Shown here in pieces: positions 13,601 to 25,100 of a DNA stretch of 64,000 bases. The notes beneath the pieces are model-generated. The model made no database searches, was not told where the DNA came from, and saw nothing but the letters and a program-made list of their open reading frames with translations. The stretch is from contig NC_053042.1 of assembly GCF_003473485.1 (NCBI RefSeq), forward strand, positions 46,649,762 to 46,713,761. Reading direction: 5' to 3'. This DNA is from Medicago truncatula (taxonomy: Eukaryota > Streptophyta > Magnoliopsida > Fabales > Fabaceae). Within the stretch, counting starts at the first letter, position 1; every line of letters begins with the position of its first letter. The translations under genes were made by a program, and so were the position numbers.

Positions 13601-16229
13601 GATTAATTGTCACCTGCGAAGAAAAATAATCTTCTAGTTACACAAGCAGTGTCGATAGAAGCAGCCATGCGAAATAGGAGAGCCTTGGCGCAACAATTAG
13701 AGTTGCTGCTGCTGTCTTATCATTTTTCATTATGAATAGGCTGACATGAACTACCCATGCTTTCCTACATCATAATACTATTCCTTTTCTTCATATTTTG
13801 ATTTGGGGGTAGATGCAGTAAAAAATACGTCATACACAAGGCCAAAGAAAAAAGGAACAAATGTCGGTATATTACCTGATCATTATTAATTATCCCACTC
13901 ACAAGTGCTCGGTATATCTTTGCAATCTTCCCAAGCTCTTGGTTTGTATGTCTACTTCGATAAATAACAGAATACAATGAGTGAAACAGTAATTCAGTAT
14001 AAAATTTTAACCTCAGCTTTAAAACTTCTTTTTTCATGTGTTATAGATAAACAACTGGATACAAATTGAAGAGTAAAGTATGCAGATGCAACAAACCAAA
14101 AAGAAGGTTCTTTACAAACCCTTTTCCTTCTATGCGAGATGTTCCATCAGCAAAATAAGATGCAAGACGAGCTCTAGCTAGTTTTGTCTTTGCGCATAAT
14201 AAAATTCCTGTGATGCAATCAATCAATCATGAAAGCATTAGAAAGTGTCACAAGCTAGTTTGTTATTTATACATTAGAGTTTAGAAGGGTATCAAAAGAA
14301 AAGGTTCTACTCATGGTATAATAACATCTATGGTAGTGATGCTGAAAACTCTAAATACCACTGTTTTTAAGTTAAACAATCAACTATATAAATAGTGATT
14401 ACCAAGGGGCTTTAAATATTTTACAGGAACAGCCATGAATAGTTTTAGAATACAATAAAACTAATTTCCTCTCGTAGAGTTCAGAAATTAGCCTCAGTTC
14501 ATACATGTAACATTTTCAAAGCAAATGAAGCAACAAATATAACATAGCACTTTCATATTTCAGAAGAAATAATTAGCACAACCTGAAGTTCCTCTCCCTA
14601 GGCGATGTACTGGAACAGGGTGAGGTTTTTGGTGTGCTTCAATGGTACTCTTGTTGTTGGTTTCCCATTGAAGCTGTGTTAAAACCGTTCTTTGCTGGAA
14701 GAGACCTCCAGGCAGAACTTGCAGACCAGAAGGTTTATTTAGAGCAATCTGAATTCACAATCAACATTACAATCAGGACAATAAGTATTGAATACATTCT
14801 AATTGTTCAGTACATGCAACCATATATATATATATCGGTCGAGAGAAGGAAACGTTGTGGATATCTTAGTCTGAAGATAATAATCAAGGTAGTTAAAATC
14901 AAGATTTTACGAAAAAATCAGAAAGGGGAAGTAAAATCGTAAATTGTGCATTCACAACACTAATCGTAAGATTATGCAAAATTCATAAAACTCAAATATA
15001 TGCATATAAAATTGCATGAGTAAGACAAAGAAAACCTTAAATTACACTTAAAACACTTGTAAATTTAAATTCATTAGCATGAGAGTTTGAAGCCTCTTGG
15101 AAATGAAACAAAAGGACAAGGGAGAAGAAGATTTCTTCTTCAAACTAACGCAAGCATAATCGCTAAATCACAATAAGATTTATATGTGTACTCTTAATCG
15201 CTGAACACAAGCAAGCATAAACGCAAAATCATAAGATTTTACGATTCAAATCGGGATTTTTAACTACCATGCCAAAAATGTATAAATCTAGCCAAGACAT
15301 AACTCTCCATCTACTTTTCTTACTTTCCCACGATCCAAACTATTTATTTTATCGAAGGAACACAAGTATAATCCAAAATTCCTCAGTAGCAATCCAAAGC
15401 AATGAAATGAATTGATTTAAAAGTTTATAATCGATCAAATGAAAATATTTATAGAAAACCATTTATAAGCTACACAGAATGGTATAATATAATTATACAA
15501 ATTAAAACTTACAATGTCATCATCTTCGTACAAGACTTCTATGGTGTGCGGTGCATCAGGCTCCTTCCACGGAATTCTATGATAGACTAGCTTTGAGCCA
15601 ACTCTAGTACGAAGAAATAATGAAACATGATATAGTTTGAATGAAACGCTTTAAATAACAATAAAGAATGATAATTTTTCATTTAAATAACCTGAGGATT
15701 GTGTTTGGATCAGTAACAACTCTTGCATCAAGTGTTATCTGTAAATAACATATTAATATCAAATCAATAACAGCATTAAATATTTCTATTTCATATTATA
15801 TAGTAAAGTTTAGCTAAGTAGTTGATGATCAAACCTGGTCACTTTTTATACGCTGCAACCAACTGTTAAAAAATTAAAATCAGTACATACACTTATTAAT
15901 TATGATTATAAGCATACATATAAATATAAATAAAAGAAGAAAAGTTAGAATTTTTATGAAAAAGAAAAGAAAAGGGTAAGTGAGGTAGTTGAAGTTTTGG
16001 ATTACCCTTGCAAGGGAGCAGAACTTTTGTACTTGGTGGAGTAAAACTCAATTAGTGTTAAACCTGATGAATTAGTATAAATTCAAATGCATTTAAATTC
16101 AAATATCAATAAGAAGAAGAAGAAGAAGAAAGAGAACGAACCAGCATCGGAGGGTCGAACCACGTCGTCATAGGAAAGTCCGTCGTTGAACTCCGGCCAA
16201 GGAATACCGATTTTCTTTGGGCTCGCCAT
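10667..16229 (-). CDS. RNA pseudouridine synthase 5 (RluA family)
   Basis: Fourteen coding exons (minus order): 16142-16229, 16006-16063, 15835-15862, 15692-15738, 15513-15603, 14583-14748, 14120-14207, 13876-13951, 13538-13613, 13293-13360, 12413-12482, 11689-11767, 10859-10952, 10667-10750. All introns are GT-AG and the joined frame gives 370 residues. An S4-like RNA-binding region lies at about 45-90 (GWLQRIKSDQ..VTDPNTILRVGSKL). The RluA catalytic domain follows from about 103, with NKPSGLQVLPGG, the motif II region HRLGRGTSG (152-160) and motif III RPHQIRIHLSFIGHPLLGDPLY split between exons 11 and 12. The C-terminus contains CGYHLHAH and APLPSILQT. The family isomerises uridine to pseudouridine in structured RNA. 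The Asp of the usual HRLD motif is Gly155 here, so activity is uncertain. The order PWR/PUS5 tail to tail matches Arabidopsis chromosome 3. The substrate is unknown. Confidence 0.9.
14888..15268. mobile_element. MITE-like inverted-repeat element in a PUS5 intron
   Basis: The ends are inverted copies: left GGTAGTTAAAATCAAGATTT and right reverse complement GGTAGTTAAAAATCCCGATT. The element is about 381 bp, AT-rich and has no ORF. No clear target duplication was found, so the superfamily is not assigned. It lies in the intron between exons at 15513 and 14748. Confidence 0.6.
16108..16132 (+). repeat. (AAG)n microsatellite in PUS5 intron 1
   Basis: Seven or so AAG/GAA units lie immediately inside the first intron, close to the donor site at 16141. 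Read on the coding strand it is a CTT-rich tract. Confidence 0.8.
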
Positions 16230-17692
16230 TACTTCACTTATGTTTTGATCCTAACTTTTAAATTTGAGTAAACATCATCATTAAATTAAAATCAAATATT
16301 AAATGTGTTTTTAGTTTTACTAAATATACTAAATTTCCATTTTAATCTCTTTAAAAATTCTTTTCGGATTTTTCTTTTTTATAATTAATTTTTTTACATA
16401 AAAATTGTAGATAAAATTATATCATATGATTGATATGTTTAAAATTGTAGATAAAATTTTATTTTTATCTAGAGTGAGAATTCAATACAAATTTCATGAC
16501 GGAAGATTTGAGTTTCATATTGGTCCTTCACAGTATAAAAAAGGTTTAAATACAATTTTAGTCCTTTAACTTTTAAAACTTACGATTTTGACCCCTAAAT
16601 AAAAAAATAGCAATTTTGACCCCTAATTTACATATAAGAGGTCAAAATTGCCAAAAAAAATTCAAAAAACATGAGGGGCCAAATTTGCTATTTCTCAAAA
16701 ATAAGTGATAAAAATTACAATATTTTGTAAGTTAAGAGGTAAAATTGTTATTTTTTAAATGGTCAAAATCACAGCTTTTGAATAGTCAAACGGTCTAAAG
16801 TATATTTAAAAGCTAAAGAAATTACTTTTAAAGGTTTTTCTAACCTATGAACTTTTATGTAACAATTATGAGCCTAAATGAACTTTTATGTAACAATTTC
16901 ATCCATGTTTTTTTAAAGGAACAATCTCATCCATGTTGTTAGTTTACCATGTCACCATAAAATAGAGATAGGTCTATGAGAGTGAGTGTTGACCCAAGTT
17001 ATATTTTAGCCTAGGTGAGTTATACAATCAAATCAAATTGCGCTACAATATGCTCCCTAACAATAATAAGCGAAAGAAACACCTTAGTCCTACCAATTTC
17101 ATTGAAAATTTTACGTAGAATTTCCATATAAGGTCCAATAATTTGTGTTAACCATAAATTACTTCTACTCTTCTAGTTACGGATCAAATTTTTATCTTCA
17201 GCATGGACATTTTGATGTTTGTTCCACACACATTGGATATTTGTGACACAAAACAGAATTGATTGAACCAATAAATGCACATTTTCTAGCTTGTGCGATT
17301 ATTGGCTCATTTCGAGATTTCGATTATCATCGACAATTAATCTTTGTTTAAGAGTACATGAAGCATTGGGATCATTTTATTACAAAAATATATTCTTAAA
17401 TCTAAATGATTCCTACATTTGAACTAAAATAAGTATATAACCATGATTTTGAATGTGTCCAAAACTCAAAATGCATACACTGCAAAGCAAATCCAAAGGT
17501 ATTCAAGTAAAATAAAACTACAATATACTCTAACAAGGTTACGTATAAAATGAACCTGGAAAAATATTGGTCTAAGATGGACCAGTTTTTTGTACCGTTG
17601 GATCATATGAACCCACCAAACCTTATTATGGTCATTAAACACTAAATTTCACACATATTACCTATCACTCTCATTGACTCTCTCTAATCATT
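16230..17692. other. AT-rich intergenic DNA upstream of PUS5
   Basis: Contains the PUS5 promoter and a repeat-like stretch at about 16520-16830. In that stretch phrases such as 'ttttgacccctaa' recur in direct and inverted form, the style of a decayed foldback element. No gene seen. Confidence 0.45.
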
Positions 17693-18714
17693 GAGAATTG
17701 TTGTTCCCACTTTTGGTTTGGCTGTGCCACACGAGTAAATTACTCAAATACCCCTCGGCAGTTAACTGCCGAGGAAAACTGAAAACTTCGGCAGTTAACT
17801 GCCGAGAAAACCTCAAACCTGTTTTTTTTTTTTTTTGACAAAATTCATTAATTGTCATTAATAACAAACCTTTTTTTTTTGACAAAAACCATAAATTGTC
17901 TTTAATAATATTTATTGATTTTGAATGTTTCAATCATTATTTTGGTACGTTTTAAACAATTGCAGTATTATACTTATGTGTATATATCTTAATAAGAATA
18001 ACATTTAAATCAGTGTAAAAATTAAGCATTTGAATATTATTTTGCACATTACTTAAATACAATCGTTAAAATAATTGTGCACAACGATTTTTTTTAAGGT
18101 ATAATATGTTGTTATATTTTCTACATTAAAATAATTGTGTACAAAGATTTTTTTTTATTTAAGTAATTTGCAAAACAATATTCAAATACTCAATTTTTAC
18201 ACTTATTAAAATGTTTTTTGAGGACTTAAATGTTAAGCCTAAAACAAAGAAAAAGGAAATAAAAGAAGAAAATTTCGTGAAAGTTCTTTGAAAATAAAAT
18301 AGGCAAAAAAAGAAGAAGATCAAATGAGTAATACAATTAAAATAATTGTGAATATTTCTGTAAAAAGGAAATAAAAGAAGAAAATTCCGTGAAAGTTCTT
18401 TGGAAATAAAATATTCATTATTGTTGAAGATCAAAGCAGTTATAACAAAAAAAAAAAGATTTAAAGGAGTAATACAATTAAAATAAATAAGGAGTGCAAA
18501 TCAATAAAATTAAAAACGAATTATTAAGAAAAATCAATCAAAAATGATAAAGACCGCGGAATATTCTCAAAGAATAAAAAAAAAACAGATTTGAGGTTTC
18601 CTCGGCAGTTGACTGCCGAAGTTTTCAGTTTTCCTCGATAGTTTACTGCCGAAAGGCATTTGAGTAATTTACTCGTGTGGCATAGCCAAACCAAATGTGG
18701 GAAGAGCAATTCTC
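17693..18714. mobile_element. Mutator-like MITE, 1022 bp, with long TIRs and 9-bp target duplication
   Basis: Terminal inverted repeats of about 130 bp start GAGAATTG at both ends (17693 onward and 18714 backward on the other strand). The flanks are ctaatcatt (17684-17692) and ctaatcctt (18715-18723), an 8/9 match and the length expected for Mutator-type insertion. Each TIR carries two copies of a palindrome with core CGGCAGTTAACTGCCG. On the left they are at 17753-17774 and 17788-17805; the right copies are mutated. Inside, a second inverted repeat lies at about 18012-18205, and a roughly 55-bp direct repeat at about 18245-18300 and 18362-18415. There is no transposase ORF, so it is non-autonomous. 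Confidence 0.8.
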
Positions 18715-20889
18715 CTAATCCTTATCTTCCAGATTTTCAGAGAGGCAACAATAAAGCCTCATGAGTTTATTACTTTAATTATTTTCTTACCATTATAATA
18801 AACAATTTTAAAAGTCAGAGTTGATGGGTTCGAATATCACGATTTTAAAAGTCTAACGTTAATTAATCAAATAGTAATAAACAAGATTAGATAAAATAAT
18901 TTTTAAAAAAAACTCATAGACCGTGAAATTTTAATTACCCTCTCAATACTCACAACACAAGTGACAAACTCTATCTCTGTTTTCTATGGCTTTTTGTTAT
19001 CATTTTGGCACATGCTTGGTAATATGGTAAGCTTTTTTTGAGTTTTGAATTTTCTCACTCTAAAAGAAACGATGAAACTTGCTTTAGCCTTGCAAATGGC
19101 GTTTCTATAATATAGAGAAGTAGTGGCGGGGATTGGGAGTTTGGGTCAGCCATCTGCAGTAGAAAATTAGAATATGATATGATTTTGGGTTTTTTGGGAG
19201 TTGAGATTGTGAATGGAGCTCTTTATGGTTCTTACAATTTGATGATTAGTATTAAGCATTGAAACACTTTGAAAGAGAAAGAGAAAGCTTGCAATGATAG
19301 AGAGATGAAGTTGATGGGTTGTATTTGATGCAGATGGACTATGATAAGAATTGGTAGCTGATTTAATCTAATGGTTGAAAAAAAATTGGTCCATCTTGAA
19401 CCAAATCTGCAAAGGTCCAAGCTAAATGGCACCCTCTAACAAGGTAGAGCATATCTGTTACAGGGGCTATACAGAGGTTAAGGGGTGGAGGGGGAGGGAA
19501 ACGGTGGAGAAAAGGGATGAAGAGGGAGCAAATTTGGTGTGAAGGTTCTACTCTAGTATTTGGTGGACCTATAATCTAATGATGAAAAAAGGTTGTGCAC
19601 CATGCAACACTTGCATCAGCATACACATTAGAAAAAGCCCAGAAGATGTACATTTGTAATTTATACCTATATTCAATCCGGAAGCTAGCATGTTAAAAAA
19701 TTAAAAAAAAAAAAAAAAAAGAATGGTTGAAACTTTGGTGGATGAAGCTACAATATACCAATGTATCTTTAGTGGTTACATTGGAAGATTGAGATATGCA
19801 ATAGCTTCAGGAGAATTATAAGAGAGAAATGCACTTCTTTCTTGGATAGAAGATCAAGGAACAAAGAAACATTTAAGTCTTTTGATGATAGCTTACAATT
19901 TTACATTGAGCTTTTAACAACACTTGCTTCTTTGAATACTAAATTTTATCTCTCACCTTTTAATCAACTTTACTTGGCAATAACTTACAAGCTACAGAAA
20001 AATGAGAGAATTTTATGAAATGTTTTGGTATTCTCCAAATTTAGCTATTTTAATACTTTAATCAATGTTCCAAAGACACTCATTAAGATTCTCTTAAATA
20101 ATAACAACAATTTATAGTTAGATTAATAAAACCATTTTATCAATAAAAAAAGGTTAGATTAATTCAACCCAAAACATGATTTAAGATTTGTTTTAAATGT
20201 TTTATAAATTAAATACAAAATTTAAACTAATATTGCAGAGCCCTCAATCAAGAGAGCTCTTTCAAAAATTAACGTATGCCGTTATAAGTGACGCACACAC
20301 GGTATTCTTTAGTAAAAGGCGAAAGAATAGTTCGCTATGTGCTCATCACACGGCTCCGTGATTTGTAACAAATGAAGTCCTTTCATTTTATAATGTTAGC
20401 AACTCACTTTTATTTACAAACTAGTCGATGTGGGCTATAGACAGAACATACGCACGCTATAATACCAAGTTACCAACCCCTTATGTTAATTTCTTGTGTC
20501 GCATACGGCTATACCTTCTTCACAAAGAGACTGTTACCACAATTCTCTCCATCCACATGTCTCGTTTTCACGTTACTACAGTTTACCCTAACATAATGAG
20601 GAAAACAGATAGATTTGTTGATGGAAATATGGAAGGCTTCACTCATTTTGATCCCAAAAGCAGCAGCAGCAAAAAACTTACGAAGTTGTATTTGTTCATT
20701 GAAACATTTGGAGGCAACAAAGTCTTGGTCTTAATGTTTGTAGCATATTGGTTGTAGCAAAAGACTGAGTATATATCAAATAAATATTTAATGTTATGCA
20801 AATATGTGGATTTTCATAATAATGACAATGATGAGAAATTTATAATGTAACATATTGCCTGTTCAATCGTATGTTTACTGGTCTGAGTT
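18715..20889. other. Intergenic DNA without a recognisable gene
   Basis: AT-rich with an A18 tract at about 19700, which could be the scar of an old poly(A) retroposon. An open frame at 20428-20757 (+), about 109 codons, has no recognisable motif, and I do not call it a gene. Confidence 0.4.
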
Positions 20890-21410
20890 ATACAGGGTGC
20901 TGCAAGCATGGCAGTATGCTCAGCTGATCGAAAACTTGGAATGGGGGTGTGCTTGCGAAGTGCAACAAGGAAGTTTCTAGGAGCTATAACTGATAATTGC
21001 AGTGCTGTCATGACAGCAGCAAAAGTGGGAATGTTGGGGTTTTCTGTGTGCACTTGAATGATTGAACTCATTAGAGCGTCCCTGTGTGTATTGGAATTGG
21101 ATTGTAAAATGGTTGTTGATGATGATGTTAACAAAGATAAATCAAATCACTTAGAGTACGGTGTGATCTTGCAGATTGTAAAACTCTCCTCGTGAATCAC
21201 AACAATTACAAAGTTGTGTTTAGTAAACGTCAAGCAAACGATAACACTCATGCTCTTGTACCGACAAAAGAAGTTACACTCAACAATCAAAGAACCAAAT
21301 TCGGTGATATCCTCTGAAGGATGCTTAATGCCATCCGCCACCAACTTAATATTCATATAAGAAATAACATTCTTCAAGCTAGTAAGTTTCAAAAAAAACA
21401 TATACATCAC
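20890..21410 (+). pseudogene. Decayed RNase H-like (LINE-derived) gene fragment
   Basis: Plus-strand frames contain pieces of the plant retroelement-type RNase H domain: GMGVCLRSATRKFLGA near 20940, a segment LELDCKMVVDD near 21095, then in a shifted frame a region like YKVVFSKRQAND near 21205. Stops and at least one frameshift separate them. The order matches an RNase H fold from its first strand to the C-terminal helix. This is either a LINE 3' remnant or a decayed domesticated RNase H gene. No intact upstream reverse transcriptase is visible. Confidence 0.6.
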
Positions 21411-22195
21411 ACTAATGACCAATGAAAACTTGGACTGCATGACACACGCCTATAAGCTTTGATAGTTTTGAGCCAATTAAGAACGGATTAATGTGATTAA
21501 AATATAAAAAATTTAGATATAAACTATTTTGCTGTTTCCAGAGCCAAATTATCTTATGCAGGTGACATCAACTGATCGACAAACCAATTTAATAAATGTA
21601 TACATGTAAAAAAAAAAAAAAAACAGCGAATTTCGTGCCACAATCCTTGAGTCATTTTATACATTATTGATTATGATTTATATATGCTCGACAAATAATT
21701 CTTTTTTGAAGATGGTGCTTAACAAAATAATTAATTAATTACCTTCCTAACTTAACAAATAGTCAACGGTAAACGATCAAGTAGATGAATTAACTTAAAG
21801 TAAATAACACCAAAATTGAAAATGAGAGACAAACTGTATTTGAAATTTGAATCATAATAACCACAAAAAAAAAAAAAAAAAAAAGTGCAATGCAACACGT
21901 CCATATTCACATTATTTCTCTTTCGCCAGTGCAGAATAGTATAAGCCTTTGAGGATGAAGTAATGAATCACTCAAATAAAGCCAATACAATAGTTTTGTA
22001 TCGGCCTTTTATTTACTTATTACTTATGTCTTTGCAAGCATTATTACTTGAGCATTAAAGAAAAGTAAAGAAAAAAAGTCTAAATTGATAAAACAATTTG
22101 CCAGCCGAGGCATTCAATGTGAAAAGGGAGTAACAAAATACACACTCAGAGTACAGACACAATTACACTGCATAACACATACAAGAAACCAGCCA
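21411..22195. other. Intergenic DNA and 3' UTR of the next gene
   Basis: AT-rich with two long A tracts (about 21608 and 21866) and no gene. The 3' UTR of the minus-strand gene ending at 22196 probably occupies the last 200-250 bp. Confidence 0.5.
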
Positions 22196-23979
22196 TCAAC
22201 AAAATACATCAGTTGATGAAGTTGCTGTCAGCTGAAGAGAAGCTGGATTCCACTTCATGGCCTCATCACCACAGTGCCTGTCTTTAGATTTAACCACCGG
22301 TAACTGAACCGAACCAACATCAGATTTAACCACTGGTAACTGAACCGAACCAACATCAGAAGCTTCTATTGCAGTCAGCTTTTTTGCAGCAACCGCCTTC
22401 AAACGGTACCTCTCAGCTCTGGAGCCGATTACTTGGCCCAAAATTGATGCTGCAATAGTAAATGCCATCGCTGATTTAGGCATTAAGACCGACTTCCTAA
22501 GCATTGCTATGAATGGAACAGCTGCATGGACAGCGACAAACCATGATGGTGAAAATTTCTCCGTATGTTCTCTCCATACACCCAGGGGAACATTAACTGC
22601 CATCCCCATCATTCCAATCACAAGAACTTTTGTCGGCAAGCCCTGAGGGCGAAGATTCTTTGCAAATGCGGTGCGTGCTATAGCCGCCCGGGCCTCAACT
22701 ATTACCTGTGGGCACTTGTATTTCATACCAGCAGGAGGCTGAATAACCTTTGCTACAAGCGGAAGCACTTTACTAACAGCCTGGTATGACTTTGCAATCG
22801 GGCAATTCCCATTTTGCAGCCAGTCATTGCCTGCCTCATGCTTCGAACCATCCTGAATATCAATTAAACGAAACACATCAGAGACACTGAAAAAGTATTG
22901 CAAATCATGACTTAAGTTGTACGATCTTAAAATGATTAAAAACAAATATCTCTTTTTTTAAGATAGGCAAATGTTAGTATTTTCTCTTTTACCAGGGTTT
23001 GAACCGCAATTTTTCATTCCTTTAAACCTTAGCTCAAACTAGGCTAACTACCCAACTAAGCAATTACTTAGTTTCCACTTTCCACCACACCCTCTAGAAA
23101 GGGGAAATAAAATCAAGTTACTAGGCTTAAATGTATTATTTATAAATTTAAAACTTTCACTAGAGAATCCTTTCATGGAAAATGACTAGGCAGTGGCAAG
23201 AAAAGCAGATTGAATACACTGCATACCTTTGAAGAAGGTTCTTTTTTTGAGGACTTGGATTTTTTATTCTGGTTCTTCCACTTCTCATGAAATGAGTCAA
23301 AACCGAAAGGCCCGCCAAATCCAAATGATGACAGGCTAATAGTTGCTGCCTTTGCAGCCAAAGGATTGAATTGGGACTTCGGAGCTTCAGGCTTCACTTT
23401 GTCGAAACACTGAAAAGTTCTCTCCGATAAGGGAACTACACCATCACTCCCATGGAAAAGCCTGAATGCCAAATCAAAATTGGGACCATCTTCAAAAATT
23501 GGACCTTTAGCTGCACGCGCCTGTGTAAGAGATAATTTGTAAGAATATCAGTTTATTAAATAACAGGACAAGTAAAAAATGATGTGCTTGTATCATAATA
23601 TAGCAAGATAGCACCATAAATTGTGGACAATTTCACATTATTATAACTTGTTAAGTAACTGGAACATGGAGATAAAAAAAAACACAATTTGTTTCCAAGA
23701 ACAGAAGCTTTAATTTACAATAATCGCTTTTTGGCCTGACTTGGTATATAGATCTAAGATTTATGAGCAAAGATATTAAAGTAAAATATGCGGCAACATC
23801 CATATATGCAGGCTAAAGTAAAATATGATAAGAGAATCATGTCAGCCAAGAGGAAAACTTACAGGCATTGGAAAAGCCAAAGGTGAAACAAATGAGAAGT
23901 TAGTGGGTTCATTAATGTTCCTCAAGAAAGGACACCTAAGGATAGAATCCTCGTTAATATCTCTAGCAAAGAAGTCCAT
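22196..23979 (-). CDS. Uncharacterised plant protein with C-terminal membrane segments
   Basis: Three coding exons, 23863-23979, 23227-23520 and 22196-22852, with GT-AG introns, give 355 residues. The start MDFFARDINEDSILRCPF is the first ATG of the spliced frame. A 5'-UTR intron is likely: an acceptor lies just upstream of the ATG near 24003 and a donor near 24951. Residues about 100-140 are Lys/Ser-rich (WKNQNKKSKSSKKEP). The C-terminal half holds two or three hydrophobic stretches (VLVIGMMGMAVNVPLGV, WFVAVHAAVPFIAML, AMAFTIAASILGQVIG) followed by basic residues, suggesting an integral membrane protein. Near the C-terminus a 12-residue unit, SDVGSVQLPVVK, occurs twice in tandem. I do not recognise a named family and give no function. 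The coding nature is well supported by three frame-compatible exons and by composition. Confidence 0.8.
22950..23085 (-). mobile_element. Probable degenerate SINE in an intron
   Basis: On the minus strand it has a box A-like stretch (GCTTAGTTGGGTAGTTAGCC) and a box B-like GCGGTTCAAACCC, separated as in tRNA-derived elements. The 3' end runs into an A/T-rich tail. It lies in the second intron of the unrecognised membrane-protein gene. No target duplication was found. Confidence 0.45.
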
Positions 23980-24002
23980 TCTTCTGCTTCAAATCTAACA
24001 GA

Positions 24003-25100
24003 CCTGCACAAAGGGTTATTATAATAAGAAAGAAACTCATCATGGAATTGACAGGCACACAAACATGTAAAGTTCACATCAGGATTCAATTCCTAATGGC
24101 TAATAATGAACCATTATGATATAATAAAGCAATATTAAAATAAAAATCTAACTTTTCAGTCCAAACTTCAACCTTGAATCCTACCCCTCCTTCCTTCCCA
24201 GTCATTAACAAGTGATGAGGAAAGATTTGTCATTGAATCAAATCAACAAGGCTATAGCATTTAATATATTCATTAGTAACATCAAATCTAGCCTATGTTT
24301 TGTGCCACTTTTAGATGAGCCAAAATTGTTTCTAGAACTGCAAAACTGATTTTAAAATTGATTCTCAAGCATAATTGATTTTGTCTCTAAAATTGATTCT
24401 AACATGAAGCTAGAATTTGGAATTTTTAATTCTAGAATTGATGTTTAGACTCAAATTTATTGTTAAATCACTTTACCTTCAGCTCAATCAGTTTTAATCA
24501 TGACCGATTATAAAGAATCAATTTTTGTCACAACTAAACAGACAATTGAGCATTCTCAGTTCCCAAATTGCATTAATTCACACCACTAGAAGTTCTAACA
24601 TAGAAGAATTTTTGCATCCATGAAAGTCAACTCAAGGAAAAACTCCCAATACATTTTCTACATTCAACCCCTTTCTAATCAACAACAAATTAAGCATACC
24701 CAGTTCATAAATTCACCTATTAAATTCAAAACATATGAAAAAATCGAAACTTTTCAACAATAACATGGATCCAAATTATCACATAAAGAAAGAGGATTGG
24801 GGAAAATTAATCACCCAAATGAAGAAAATATGGATCCAAATTGCTTCAACGTAGAAACAGAGAATCAATGAATGAGGTAAAAGAAAATAAAAAAACGAAA
24901 TTATAAATAAAAACAAAAAATGAAAACAGTGAAGAAAGATAGATAGATACCTTTCGGAGATTGCAAGAGACACACGCCAATTGTAGAGAGAGAAAGTGAG
25001 GAGAGAGAAAGTGAAGAATTAAAGCAAAGAATGGGATGGTAGGTGAAAGAGAGAGATAATCTGCAATAGGAAAATAACGAAGAATTTTTTTCTTCTAAAA
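24003..25100 (-). promoter_or_regulatory. 5'-UTR intron, leader and GA-rich promoter of the membrane-protein gene
   Basis: The donor site AAAG|GTATC near 24951 and the acceptor GCAG|GTCTG near 24003 define a leader intron of about 950 bp. The leader exon upstream (about 24952-25060) is GA/CT-rich. Inside the intron a stretch at about 24300-24540 with repeated 'aaattgatt' phrases resembles a decayed MITE, but clear ends are missing. Confidence 0.45.

Noticed and set aside
20428-20757. 109-codon plus-strand frame
   Set aside because: No recognisable domain and no splice partners; possible by chance. Noted only in the gap description.
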